Source of the DNA: Candidatus Electronema nielsenii
GTDB lineage: Bacteria > Desulfobacterota > Desulfobulbia > Desulfobulbales > Desulfobulbaceae
DNA length: 7,438 bases
NCBI GenBank assembly: GCA_026122915.1
Contig: JAGIXO010000088.1
Span: 1-7,438 of the forward strand
Reading direction: 5' to 3'
Below are positions 1-6,486 of the stretch, piece by piece (position 1 is the stretch's first letter; each line of letters begins with the position of its first letter). The translations under genes were made by a program, and so were the position numbers. Below the pieces are notes generated by a model. It was not told where the DNA came from. It saw nothing but the letters and a program-made list of their open reading frames with translations, and did no database searches.

Positions 1-579
1 CCTTGTGTCTGCCCCGCAGCAGGAGGAGGGTGACTTTCCAGTCTGCCTCCGCAGTGTCCTAGGCAGATACTTGATCAGCTGTGGCAGGTCATAGTAGGGG
101 TCACGCGGGTCAGGCCAATGCTGGCGAATACCACGCATCACCCGCTGCATATCAGCAATATTATCCTCGATGGTTGGCGGCGGCAGCTCGAGGTAGAGCT
201 TGCTCACTGGTGGGTCAATATCCCACTTGCCGACTAAGCTATCCAAGGCTTTTGCCGAGACGGTGCGGGTGGTCTTCGGCTTGCGCTTGAGAGCCTTGCC
301 GCCCTTGGTAGTCAGCTCCGGGATAGTCACTTCCACATCGCTTTCTACGGTCGAGCGACAGGCCAGCCGGAAGCCCTTGTCCCAGTCTTCCTGCTTGAGG
401 TTGGCCTTGTCCGAGCGCACCTCGCCTTTGACCAGCACCTTACATTTGCCGCAAACACCATCGCCGCCGCAACAGGCATGGACATAGACCCCGACTTTGG
501 CCGCAGCGGTCAGCAAGTTCTCGCCTTTGTTGACAGTAGCAGTGATGTTGTCGGGGAGAAAGGTAACAGTGTGCTTCAT
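1..579 (-). CDS. RACo-like [2Fe-2S] ferredoxin/ASKHA-domain protein, N-terminal part, with apparent frameshift; runs off the left edge
   Basis: Read on the minus strand from ATG at 579-577, with a GGAG ribosome site at 589-586 six bases upstream. The frame is open for 193 codons to the window edge. Residues 1-90 are a plant-type [2Fe-2S] ferredoxin domain: the ligand pattern C37-x5-C43-x2-C46-x27-C74 sits in CCGGDGVCGKCKV and LACRS. Residues about 120-175 (IDPPVSKLYLELPPPTIEDN, then YDLPQLIKYLPRTLR) match the linker that follows the ferredoxin domain in reductive activators of corrinoid proteins, which are usually about 600 aa or more with a C-terminal ASKHA ATPase domain. Such proteins pass low-potential electrons to cob(II)alamin in methyltransferase systems. 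After residue 177 the frame turns unlike the family, whereas the neighbouring frame gives EADWKVTLLLLRGRHK, the expected continuation. This implies one missing base near 49-50: a pseudogene or a sequencing error. The ASKHA half lies outside the window, so the exact target is unknown. Confidence 0.82.
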   Translation of the reverse strand, partial: MKHTVTFLPDNITATVNKGENLLTAAAKVGVYVHACCGGDGVCGKCKVLVKGEVRSDKANLKQEDWDKGFRLACRSTVESDVEVTIPELTTKGGKALKRKPKTTRTVSAKALDSLVGKWDIDPPVSKLYLELPPPTIEDNIADMQRVMRGIRQHWPDPRDPYYDLPQLIKYLPRTLRRQTGKSPSSCCGADTR

Positions 580-630
580 GGACGGCTCCGTGGTCTGCGG
601 GCAGGATTTTTTACATCTGCTCGTTGAAAT

Positions 631-659
631 ATCATCTTACCGCGCCCTGTTCATCCCAA
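631..659 (-). promoter_or_regulatory. Weak sigma70-like promoter candidate for the ferredoxin gene
   Basis: On the minus strand TTGGGA (659-654) and GATGAT (636-631) are separated by 17 bases; each matches the sigma70 consensus at four of six positions. Transcription would start near 624, leaving a leader of about 45 bases. The inverted repeat at 662-679 lies just upstream of the -35 box, a usual place for a regulator site. With such modest matches this remains a guess. Confidence 0.28.
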
Positions 660-661
660 GC

Positions 662-679
662 TACGGTGCTGTCACCGTA
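662..679. repeat. Perfect 7-bp inverted repeat with 4-base centre
   Basis: TACGGTG, then CTGT, then CACCGTA. The symmetry is exact over seven base pairs. There is no T-run on either side, so it is not a typical intrinsic terminator. It sits next to the candidate -35 box of the minus-strand gene, so an operator for a dimeric regulator is the simplest reading. A hairpin in an RNA leader is an alternative only if transcription starts further upstream. Confidence 0.55.
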
Positions 680-738
680 CCAAGAAATGCGTTTGCTATC
701 AACAGAAAAGAAAGTGATGGCAGCCTGTTGTCAGAGTA

Positions 739-769
739 CACCAGTGTGGTGCGACAGAAGACACTGGTG
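739..769. repeat. Perfect 9-bp inverted repeat with 13-base loop
   Basis: CACCAGTGT (739-747) and ACACTGGTG (761-769) are exact reverse complements around a 13-base loop. A further five-base pairing is possible outside it: AGCCT at 722-726 with AGGCT at 780-784. GGTGCG also occurs twice as a direct repeat (748-753 and 766-771). No U-run follows on either strand, which argues against a terminator. It could be a regulator-binding site between the divergent genes or a structured element in a leader or small RNA. Confidence 0.55.
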
Positions 770-842
770 CGGAGAGAGGAGGCTCACTGTGGCTACAGAT
801 TGGCGACAGGTGAAGTGAAACTCAGTTGTTGGGGGCATGACA

Positions 843-870
843 TTCACCCCAGCCAATCAACTGGCATAAA
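843..870 (+). promoter_or_regulatory. Weak sigma70-like promoter candidate for the SDR-plsC operon
   Basis: TTCACC (843-848) and CATAAA (865-870) are 16 bases apart, each with four of six consensus matches. It would give a leader of about 150 bases before the SDR start. No better-scoring pair was seen by eye between 780 and 1028. Confidence 0.25.
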
Positions 871-1028
871 TACTCAGGCCGAAGAAAAAAGCCAGCAGCA
901 TAGCCGATCAGCCGCAGACCGTCAATGCGCAGCTATCCTCCGTCGCCCGAAAAAAAGATGCTTTTTGCAGGCAAACATGCTAAAGGAGATAAGAAGAATC
1001 CCGACACGAAGTTTTCATCTGAGGAACA

Positions 1029-2237
1029 ATGGATCAGGTGCTCCAGAAAAAGAAACGCTGTCTTGGCGTGCTGATCGGTGGCTCCGGCCTGATCGGTGGT
1101 ACCTTAGCGCATTATTTCAAGACCAAGACCCCGGACGATTTTGATATTCGTGCGCCCAGTTCTAAAAAGCTGTCTATCCGCAACGCTCAAGATATCATCG
1201 TTTATCTTCAGCGGGTGCGGCCTGATTTTGTCATCAATGCGTCGATGGCCTCGCTGGACTCGGATGCCCAGTTAGCCTTTGAGGTCAACTATCTTGGCAG
1301 CGTCAACATAGCGCGAGCCTGCTGCGCACTTGGCATTCCCTATATCCATTTTAGCACCGCCGCCACTCTGCCACACGGGGAAAATCTGGCTGAGGAAGAT
1401 CAGCTTCCCCTGAGTCCCAACCTGAGTAACTACGCCAAGTCTAAGCTCATGGCTGAGAAGACCTTGGAACACATGATGCAGCAGCATGGGTTAGACTGCA
1501 CCATCATTCGGGTCTCTATTGTTTATGGTGAGCATGACCACAAGATTCAGGGTTTTCACCGTTTGCTCTTTGCTATTGCTGATGAATCGATGCCTTTTCT
1601 TTTCACCAAGAGAGGAATCAAGCATTCATACACCAATGCGGCGAAGATTCCTGCCTTTGTTCATCATGTCTTGGTGCACCGCGAGGAATTTTCTGGCCAG
1701 ACCTATCATTTTGCCGACAAAGACCCAGTAGAATTAGACGACCTAATTCTAACCATCCGCGCTTATTTAGAGGTAAAGACCCCGCGAGAGATTTACGTGC
1801 CGTATCCAGTAGTCATGGGCGGTAAATACGTTCTGGAGCGGGTGGCCAGCTTTCTAAGTTGGTTCGGCATCACTGCTCGACTGCCGCCAGAGTACATGTT
1901 TCTCAAGAATGTCTATCAGCCCCAAGTACTCTCAACCAAGAAGCTGCAACAATCTAGCTTTGTTGATCCAGCCCCGGATGAAAACATTTACACCCGCCTG
2001 CCTCGTCTGGTTATTTACTATCTGACCCGCTGGGCGCATCTCAACCTAATCACCCGCTTTCGGGATGAATTCATCGGCAATGAGTTAGAGAAGGATTTTC
2101 TTTTTTCTCCTGATGAATTGCTCAATAGCATCCATGCTGATTCTGCCGCGCCGTGGCCTGCTTTATTATTAGAAGCAAAGCAGTTGATTGCACCGTTAGA
2201 CGATGACGACACTGCCGATGACGGCGATTCTTTCTGA
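1029..2237 (+). CDS. Extended SDR / sugar-nucleotide reductase-like (RfbD-type) NAD(P)-binding protein
   Basis: A 402-residue cytoplasmic protein. The start is well bounded: an in-frame TGA lies at 1020-1022, GAGG at 1021-1024 can serve as ribosome site, and ATG 1029 is the first start. The N-terminal half is a Rossmann fold: dinucleotide loop GGSGLIGG at 17-24, DFVINAS at 66-72, FST at 108-110, and the catalytic YxxxK as Y135-AKS-K139, followed by IIRVSIVYG at 159-167. This layout resembles dTDP-4-dehydrorhamnose reductases and related extended SDRs that reduce or epimerise nucleotide sugars. The roughly 120-residue C-terminal extension (after about 280) is longer than usual for RfbD (about 290 aa), and I do not recognise it; it ends in an acidic tail (DDDDTADDGDSF). 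The last 35 bases overlap the longest reading of the acyltransferase gene, implying translational coupling. The actual substrate cannot be told from sequence; a role in surface polysaccharide or lipid modification is inferred from the neighbour. Confidence 0.85.
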   Translation: MDQVLQKKKRCLGVLIGGSGLIGGTLAHYFKTKTPDDFDIRAPSSKKLSIRNAQDIIVYLQRVRPDFVINASMASLDSDAQLAFEVNYLGSVNIARACCALGIPYIHFSTAATLPHGENLAEEDQLPLSPNLSNYAKSKLMAEKTLEHMMQQHGLDCTIIRVSIVYGEHDHKIQGFHRLLFAIADESMPFLFTKRGIKHSYTNAAKIPAFVHHVLVHREEFSGQTYHFADKDPVELDDLILTIRAYLEVKTPREIYVPYPVVMGGKYVLERVASFLSWFGITARLPPEYMFLKNVYQPQVLSTKKLQQSSFVDPAPDENIYTRLPRLVIYYLTRWAHLNLITRFRDEFIGNELEKDFLFSPDELLNSIHADSAAPWPALLLEAKQLIAPLDDDDTADDGDSF

Positions 2238-3006
2238 CTACAAACCAATGGCCTCTTTTACTTCTCCAATACAGCTTCTGCGAGGCATTCTTGCTCTGCT
2301 TACCATCCCGCCTTTGACCGCTATCGTCTGCTTGAGCGCGATGACCGATGTGCGCTGGTTTCGCAAATCTAAATCTCAAGCCCAGCAGTTTCCTCGTGCT
2401 TGGGGTCGTATCCTCTGTCGTCTTGCCAACATCCGAGTGCGGGTCGAAGGCGGTGAGCAGCTTGATCAAGCCAAGCCCTACATCTTCATCGGTAATCATT
2501 GCAGCATGGCAGATATTATGAGCTTTTCTGGTTACATCACTCATGATTATCGCTGGATCGCTAAGAAAGAGCTGTTTGCCATCCCCATCTTTGGCACTGG
2601 CATGAAAGCGGTAGATTTCATCTCTATCGACCGCTCGCACGGCAGGGAAGCGGTGCAAAGCCTCAACGATGCAGCGCAACGCATCGCCGAAGGCAGTTCG
2701 GTTATTCTCTTCCCGGAAGGAACCCGCAGCCCAGACGGACGGCTCCAGCCTTTCAAGACCGGCGCGGTCATGCTGGCGATCAAGGCCGGGGTGGAGGTGG
2801 TGCCAGTGGGTTTCAACGGCACCTATCAGGCCCTGCCCAAAGGCAAGCTGCTCTCACGTGGCGGCGAGGTGGTGCTGCGCATCGGTACGCCCTTGCCGAC
2901 CAAGAGTTTCAAGGCTAAAGACAAGCAGGAGCTGGCCACAATTCTTCAGCAGCGGGTGGCCGAACTGCTCGATAGCTGCCATCTGCCCTTGCCGGAAAAT
3001 ACTTAA
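2203..3006 (+). CDS. plsC: 1-acyl-sn-glycerol-3-phosphate acyltransferase family protein (PlsC-like)
   Basis: A 267-residue lysophospholipid acyltransferase of the PlsC/LPLAT family, expected to transfer an acyl chain to lysophosphatidic acid or a related lysolipid at the inner membrane. The family blocks are in order: block I NHCSMAD with catalytic H99 and D104 (HX4D), block II GMKAVDFISIDR at 133-144, block III FPEGTRSPDGR at 170-180, block IV VVPVGFNGTY at 199-208. Residues about 23-47 are a hydrophobic membrane-anchoring segment. The start is uncertain: in-frame ATGs lie at 2203, 2218 and 2248, and none has a clear ribosome site. 2203 and 2218 overlap the SDR gene and would be read by coupling, whereas 2248 leaves a ten-base gap and starts with MASFTSPIQLLRG, typical of the family. 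It is co-directional with the SDR gene, probably in one operon. G+C is much higher than in the next gene. Specificity (PlsC proper or a paralogue) cannot be decided here. Confidence 0.9.
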   Translation: MTTLPMTAILSDYKPMASFTSPIQLLRGILALLTIPPLTAIVCLSAMTDVRWFRKSKSQAQQFPRAWGRILCRLANIRVRVEGGEQLDQAKPYIFIGNHCSMADIMSFSGYITHDYRWIAKKELFAIPIFGTGMKAVDFISIDRSHGREAVQSLNDAAQRIAEGSSVILFPEGTRSPDGRLQPFKTGAVMLAIKAGVEVVPVGFNGTYQALPKGKLLSRGGEVVLRIGTPLPTKSFKAKDKQELATILQQRVAELLDSCHLPLPENT

Positions 3007-3018
3007 TATTTCATTTTA

Positions 3019-3024
3019 AGAAGG
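3019..3024 (+). promoter_or_regulatory. Ribosome-binding site of gajA
   Basis: AGAAGG lies five bases before ATG 3030 in the short gap after plsC and supports this start. It is the only strong Shine-Dalgarno sequence of the cassette; gajB lacks one. Confidence 0.7.
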
Positions 3025-3029
3025 TAGTT

Positions 3030-4889
3030 ATGTATATCAAAAAACTCACGATTAAGAATTTTCGTAACATAGGAAATTCGCCCCTTGAAATTATTCTCAA
3101 ACCATTTACTCTTGTGATTGGAGAAAACAATATCGGTAAAACAAATTTATTATCCGCCGTGGCCTTGCTGTTTAGTCAGGAGCTATCTGTTACTCAACAC
3201 AGAACGCTGGAACACGATGATATTAATTACGAAGCTATAACTACATTCAAAAAAGAGATTGCTGACATTGATATAAGTTCTGAAAATATTAACTTCCCTG
3301 AAGTTCTAATTGATGCTGTGCTGACTGATATGGACGATGATCAGCATAGCGTAGTTGGAGATTGGTATATCAATAAAGATTTTAACCACGCTCAAGTAAC
3401 TTATAAATTTTCAATACGTTCAAATTTCGATAAAATTAATTGGATTGAAGAACAACGAAAAACACTACAACAAAAATCTACTGAAAGTAGTAAAACTGAA
3501 TTAGACTATAAACTAATTGATTTTCCAGTCAAGGAATATCGATACTTGATTTACGGAGGCGGTCGGCCATCAAATGAATGTGAAGCGCGTTATTTAAAAA
3601 TGCTCCGTGTTGAAATACTTGATGCTTTACGAGACGCGGAAAGAGAGTTGACTCCAGGCGGAGCGCAGCGACTTCTTTATCGCATCTTGGATCAAAAAAA
3701 CCAGAGTTATTCTGATGTTAAAAGCCATTTACTATCTCTTGAACAAGCTGTCAGAAGCAACGATGCGCTGGAAGCAATGAAAACAGATGTGACTACATTA
3801 TTGGATCGTATCTCACTTGCCACAGTAAACGAGGCTAACTTAATTGATTTTCATTTTTCAGCCCCGGACACTGTCGAATTGCTGAAGAAAATAGGCATGA
3901 TTTATGGTTCAAGTCCTATCTCTGTCGCACGGAATGGACTTGGAAGGAACAATTTGCTTTATACTGCTCTTTTGTTATCACAACTTGCAAGAACAACTGA
4001 TCTAAAAAAGGTGAGAGAAGAAGATTATGTTTGTTTCCGTTTTGTCGGCATTGAAGAGCCTGAAGCCCACCTGCATCCGCATCTTCAAGATCATTTAGGG
4101 AGAAATATTGAAGAAATTCAAAAAGACCATTCGCAACAATTGCAGTTACTGCTCACTTCACACTCAACACATATCGCAGCAAAACTCAATCTTGCCAATA
4201 CAGCTATATTTTTTCGTGATGATAAAAGCGGAAAATTATCATTTCATTATGTATTGGAAAATATTGATCAAGACAAGAACAAGGATGCAATTCGCTTTCT
4301 TAGCCTTTATTTGGACGCTACCAAGTCGAGGATGTTTTTTGCGAGAAAGATAATTTTAGTAGAAGGAATTTCTGAACAAATAGTTATTCCAGCACTGTTT
4401 GAAAATGCTGAAGGAAAAACCTTGGAATCGTTAGGATGTACCGTTCTGAACGTAGATGGAGTAGCGTTCCGGCATTTTCTAACCATAGTACGAAATGGAT
4501 TTTTCAAAAAATGCGTAGTGTTGACCGATCAAGACACCGGAAAGAAAACAGAAGACCGGGCAGATAAACTGAAGAGTGACTTTGAAGATGAATTAATCAA
4601 GGTTCAGATAACAAAGGAGAGTACTTTTGAAAAAGAGCTAATTGCCGCCAATCGTTCTGGAATAGGTAAGAAAATACTTTTAGATGCCCTAATATCTACC
4701 AAATCGATAAAAGGGCCAAATTTTATGGAAGTGACAGGAGCGAATGACATTGATACTGAAAATTTTTTCAAGGAGATTGAATCGTATAAATCTGAGTTTG
4801 CATTTAATCTTGTCAAAAAATTACGAGAAGATGAGAACAAGCTAACCTTGCCAAAATACATATCAGAGGCTTTCGACTTTATCAAGTAA
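3030..4889 (+). CDS. gajA: GajA-like OLD-family ATP-dependent nuclease (ABC ATPase plus TOPRIM)
   Basis: A 619-residue cytoplasmic protein. The N-terminal ATPase shows LTIKNFRNIG at 6-15 and Walker A GENNIGKT at 31-38, then a long middle section (about 50-290), an ABC-signature-like segment RNGLGRNNLLY at 301-311, Walker B IEEPEAHLHP at 341-350 and the H-loop LTSHSTH at 375-381. The C-terminal TOPRIM nuclease domain has ILVEGISEQ with E445, NVDGVAFRHF at 474-483 and the DxD pair D500/D502 in VVLTDQDTG, so the metal-binding residues look intact. In studied Gabija systems GajA forms a tetramer and nicks or cuts DNA, is held inactive by normal ATP/dNTP levels and is released when phage replication depletes nucleotides. 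At 619 residues it is somewhat longer than the Bacillus cereus protein (about 580), mostly in the middle section. It is rich in Lys, Ile and Asn, in line with its low G+C. A stand-alone class 1 OLD nuclease is made unlikely by the adjoining helicase gene. Confidence 0.9.
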   Translation: MYIKKLTIKNFRNIGNSPLEIILKPFTLVIGENNIGKTNLLSAVALLFSQELSVTQHRTLEHDDINYEAITTFKKEIADIDISSENINFPEVLIDAVLTDMDDDQHSVVGDWYINKDFNHAQVTYKFSIRSNFDKINWIEEQRKTLQQKSTESSKTELDYKLIDFPVKEYRYLIYGGGRPSNECEARYLKMLRVEILDALRDAERELTPGGAQRLLYRILDQKNQSYSDVKSHLLSLEQAVRSNDALEAMKTDVTTLLDRISLATVNEANLIDFHFSAPDTVELLKKIGMIYGSSPISVARNGLGRNNLLYTALLLSQLARTTDLKKVREEDYVCFRFVGIEEPEAHLHPHLQDHLGRNIEEIQKDHSQQLQLLLTSHSTHIAAKLNLANTAIFFRDDKSGKLSFHYVLENIDQDKNKDAIRFLSLYLDATKSRMFFARKIILVEGISEQIVIPALFENAEGKTLESLGCTVLNVDGVAFRHFLTIVRNGFFKKCVVLTDQDTGKKTEDRADKLKSDFEDELIKVQITKESTFEKELIAANRSGIGKKILLDALISTKSIKGPNFMEVTGANDIDTENFFKEIESYKSEFAFNLVKKLREDENKLTLPKYISEAFDFIK

Positions 4890-4890
4890 C

Positions 4891-6423
4891 ATGGACAGAG
4901 TAATCTCAACTACAAAACCTACAATTGTTTTGGCTGGCCCTGGGGCTGGCAAGACTCACGGTATGGCAAACGAAATTGTTGCGGCTCTTGATGGGCTTCA
5001 GCCTCATCGTCATCTTGCTGCGATTACATATACTAACGCTGCGGCCAATACTATACGTGAACGACTATCCGATCTTATCTCAAACCAACGGAACGTTTTT
5101 ATCGGAACGACTCATGCATTTCTTAACCGATTCATCCTACAGCCATTTGCCACAATTTTTGATGAACTTCCAGAAGAACGAATCTATGGTGCAATTGACG
5201 TAACATCAATTGCGACAAAAGAAGGAACTAAAAAACTTGTCCCTAAAGAACTCAATATAGCCAAGGCAGGGATTACTAAAAAACTCGTAGGGAAAGGAGT
5301 TGTTCCATATGATGCCATGATCAGTATAGCTGAACGCCTCCTGAAACAAAAAATGATACGAGAAAAAATTTCGTATCGGTTGCAGTTTTTGTTCATAGAT
5401 GAATTCCAAGATACCGACACAAGGCAATTTAAACTATTTGAAGAAATTAGGAAAGGTAAGCACACGAAAATTTATGCTGTTGGAGATACGGAGCAGTACG
5501 TTACTGGATTTACATACGGGATGCGGGGGCAAAAAATCCCTGATTTTAATCAAATTCCATTTCATACGTTTCTTGAGAAATCAACAAAAAGTGAGAATTT
5601 ACAGAACAGAAGAGCTAATGGTGAACTGATAGAATTTGCAAACAAATTTCGAAGTGATACATTGCGACAAATATCAGTAAAGCCATACAGAGATAAGCAA
5701 TGCGTATTTTTTATTAATACTAATAGTATTGAACCTTCTATTGAATCATTCAAAATAATATCTGAGGATATAGAACGTGAAGAAGATATACTCTCACGAC
5801 TCTATCTCGGCTTTAAAAATGACACTTTCGACTCAGTTCGAGAAAAATTTGGCATCACTCCTATTTCAAACGATAGCTGTAAGGTGAAAACAGTTTTATG
5901 TAATGCTCTGGAGTTGATTTCATGGACTGTTGGCCTGAGTCAGAGGTGCGCAAGAGAAAAATTCAATTTAACACTTCTTGAATGGCGTTTCATAGGGATA
6001 AAAATTTTACGAAGATGTCAATCGCAAGGTTTTAATTCTGATCAGTTGCTTGAATTTGTTACTCAATATTTTAGTGATGTAACGTCTGCTTCCAGAAAGA
6101 ATGCTATTCAAGAAAATTTGGAACAAATCAAAAATATATTAATTACTGGGATACATCCATACGCATCAGAACGATGCTCGTCAATCCACAAAGCGAAGGG
6201 ACTTGAAGCTGATGCCGTTTTAGTGGTAGCCCGGACTACGAATGAATTGAGAAAATGGCTTACAACTGATCCAATTACTCGTTGCGCAGACAAAAATGAT
6301 ACATGTCGTCTCGGTTATGTAGCAATTACTCGTCCACGAGAGTTATTGTGTTTTACCTGTCTGAAGCCACTTGATGATGAAACTTGGCATTTTCTTTCTG
6401 ACCTTGGTGTTACTATAGTATAA
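4891..6423 (+). CDS. gajB: GajB-like UvrD/Rep-family superfamily 1 helicase-fold ATPase
   Basis: A 510-residue cytoplasmic protein with SF1A motifs in order: Walker A GPGAGKT at 16-22, motif Ia AITYTNAAANTIRERL at 44-59, motif Ib GTTHAFLNRF at 72-81, Walker B FIDEFQDTD at 168-176, motif III YAVGDTEQYVTGF at 195-207, motif IV around ENLQNRRANGELIEFAN at 235-251, motif V SIHKAKGLEADAVLV at 431-445 and motif VI YVAITRPRELLCF at 476-488. It is far shorter than UvrD or Rep (about 670-720 aa), as is usual for GajB, so the accessory subdomains are reduced. In Gabija it binds GajA and is thought to respond to DNA ends or single-stranded DNA and hydrolyse nucleotides, reinforcing activation of the nuclease. 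Only one base separates the gajA stop from this ATG, and there is no nearby Shine-Dalgarno sequence (the closest, AGAGG at 4865-4869, is 21 bases away). Translation is therefore probably coupled by re-initiation, fixing the ratio of the two subunits. Confidence 0.9.
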   Translation: MDRVISTTKPTIVLAGPGAGKTHGMANEIVAALDGLQPHRHLAAITYTNAAANTIRERLSDLISNQRNVFIGTTHAFLNRFILQPFATIFDELPEERIYGAIDVTSIATKEGTKKLVPKELNIAKAGITKKLVGKGVVPYDAMISIAERLLKQKMIREKISYRLQFLFIDEFQDTDTRQFKLFEEIRKGKHTKIYAVGDTEQYVTGFTYGMRGQKIPDFNQIPFHTFLEKSTKSENLQNRRANGELIEFANKFRSDTLRQISVKPYRDKQCVFFINTNSIEPSIESFKIISEDIEREEDILSRLYLGFKNDTFDSVREKFGITPISNDSCKVKTVLCNALELISWTVGLSQRCAREKFNLTLLEWRFIGIKILRRCQSQGFNSDQLLEFVTQYFSDVTSASRKNAIQENLEQIKNILITGIHPYASERCSSIHKAKGLEADAVLVVARTTNELRKWLTTDPITRCADKNDTCRLGYVAITRPRELLCFTCLKPLDDETWHFLSDLGVTIV

Positions 6424-6424
6424 T
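6419..6424 (+). promoter_or_regulatory. Isolated perfect -10 hexamer over the gajB stop codon
   Basis: TATAAT matches the -10 consensus exactly and overlaps the TAA of gajB. The best -35 at 17 bases is TTCTGA (6396-6401), three of six matches, and there is no extended -10. It could be a second start site for bamA, or chance in an AT-rich stretch. Confidence 0.25.
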
Positions 6425-6458
6425 TACAGCTCATATTCTGTTATCACGTTGTATTTTC

Positions 6459-6486
6459 TTGCGAAACCATATTGATATGGCATAAT
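6459..6486 (+). promoter_or_regulatory. Probable sigma70-type promoter of bamA
   Basis: TTGCGA (6459-6464, four of six matches) and CATAAT (6481-6486, five of six) are 16 bases apart. Transcription would begin near 6493, about 47 bases before the bamA ATG. It lies in the 116-base gap between the cassette and bamA, so bamA can be expressed independently of the defence genes. A palindrome fills most of the spacer. Confidence 0.5.
6467..6480. repeat. Inverted repeat in the bamA promoter spacer, possible operator
   Basis: CCATAT-TG-ATATGG: six exact base pairs around a two-base centre, placed wholly between the candidate -35 and -10 boxes. A dimeric regulator bound here would block RNA polymerase or, as for MerR-type proteins, could reshape the spacer. 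The two-base centre is too tight for an RNA hairpin. The repeat is short and AT-rich, so chance is possible. Confidence 0.4.

Larger units (their letters stand above)
580..1028. other. Divergent intergenic region without a convincing gene
   Basis: About 450 bases separate the minus-strand ferredoxin gene from the plus-strand SDR gene. An open frame crosses it (497-1144), but it runs antisense through the ferredoxin domain and into the SDR gene, and its translation has no recognisable domain, so I do not call it. The region must hold the start signals for both flanking genes. It contains two strong inverted repeats (662-679 and 739-769), weak promoter-like pairs on each strand, and a purine-rich run near 981-998. 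I see no tRNA or rRNA. A small regulatory RNA cannot be excluded. Confidence 0.6.
3030..6423 (+). other. Gabija-type anti-phage defence cassette (gajA-gajB), AT-rich insert
   Basis: Two co-directional genes one base apart: an OLD-family ATPase-TOPRIM nuclease and a UvrD-like helicase-fold protein. This pairing, order and size define Gabija, a widespread defence system. Base composition drops abruptly after plsC and recovers in bamA: 15 G+C of 60 at 3421-3480 against 36 of 60 at 2701-2760. No integrase, transposase, tRNA or obvious flanking direct repeat is seen, so the route of entry is unknown. There is no convincing promoter in the 23 bases before gajA and no terminator hairpin after gajB. 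Confidence 0.88.

Noticed and set aside
952..978. A-run and T-run pairing GAAAAAAAGATGCTTTTTGC as a terminator
   Set aside because: The stem would be almost only A-T pairs with no G-C core, and neither flanking gene ends here.
1071..1099. Direct repeat CTGATCGGTGG, two copies 18 bases apart
   Set aside because: It encodes the repeated LIGG of the dinucleotide-binding loop and is explained by the protein.
497..1144. A 215-codon plus-strand frame across the left intergenic region
   Set aside because: It is antisense to the ferredoxin domain at its start, overlaps the SDR gene at its end and has no recognisable domain.
2122..2679. A 185-codon minus-strand frame over the SDR/plsC junction
   Set aside because: It is fully antisense to genes with complete family motifs, so it is a shadow of their codon bias.
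3030..6423. The cassette as a wholly new defence system
   Set aside because: Order, sizes and motifs of both proteins fit Gabija; there is no third gene or unusual domain to set it apart.
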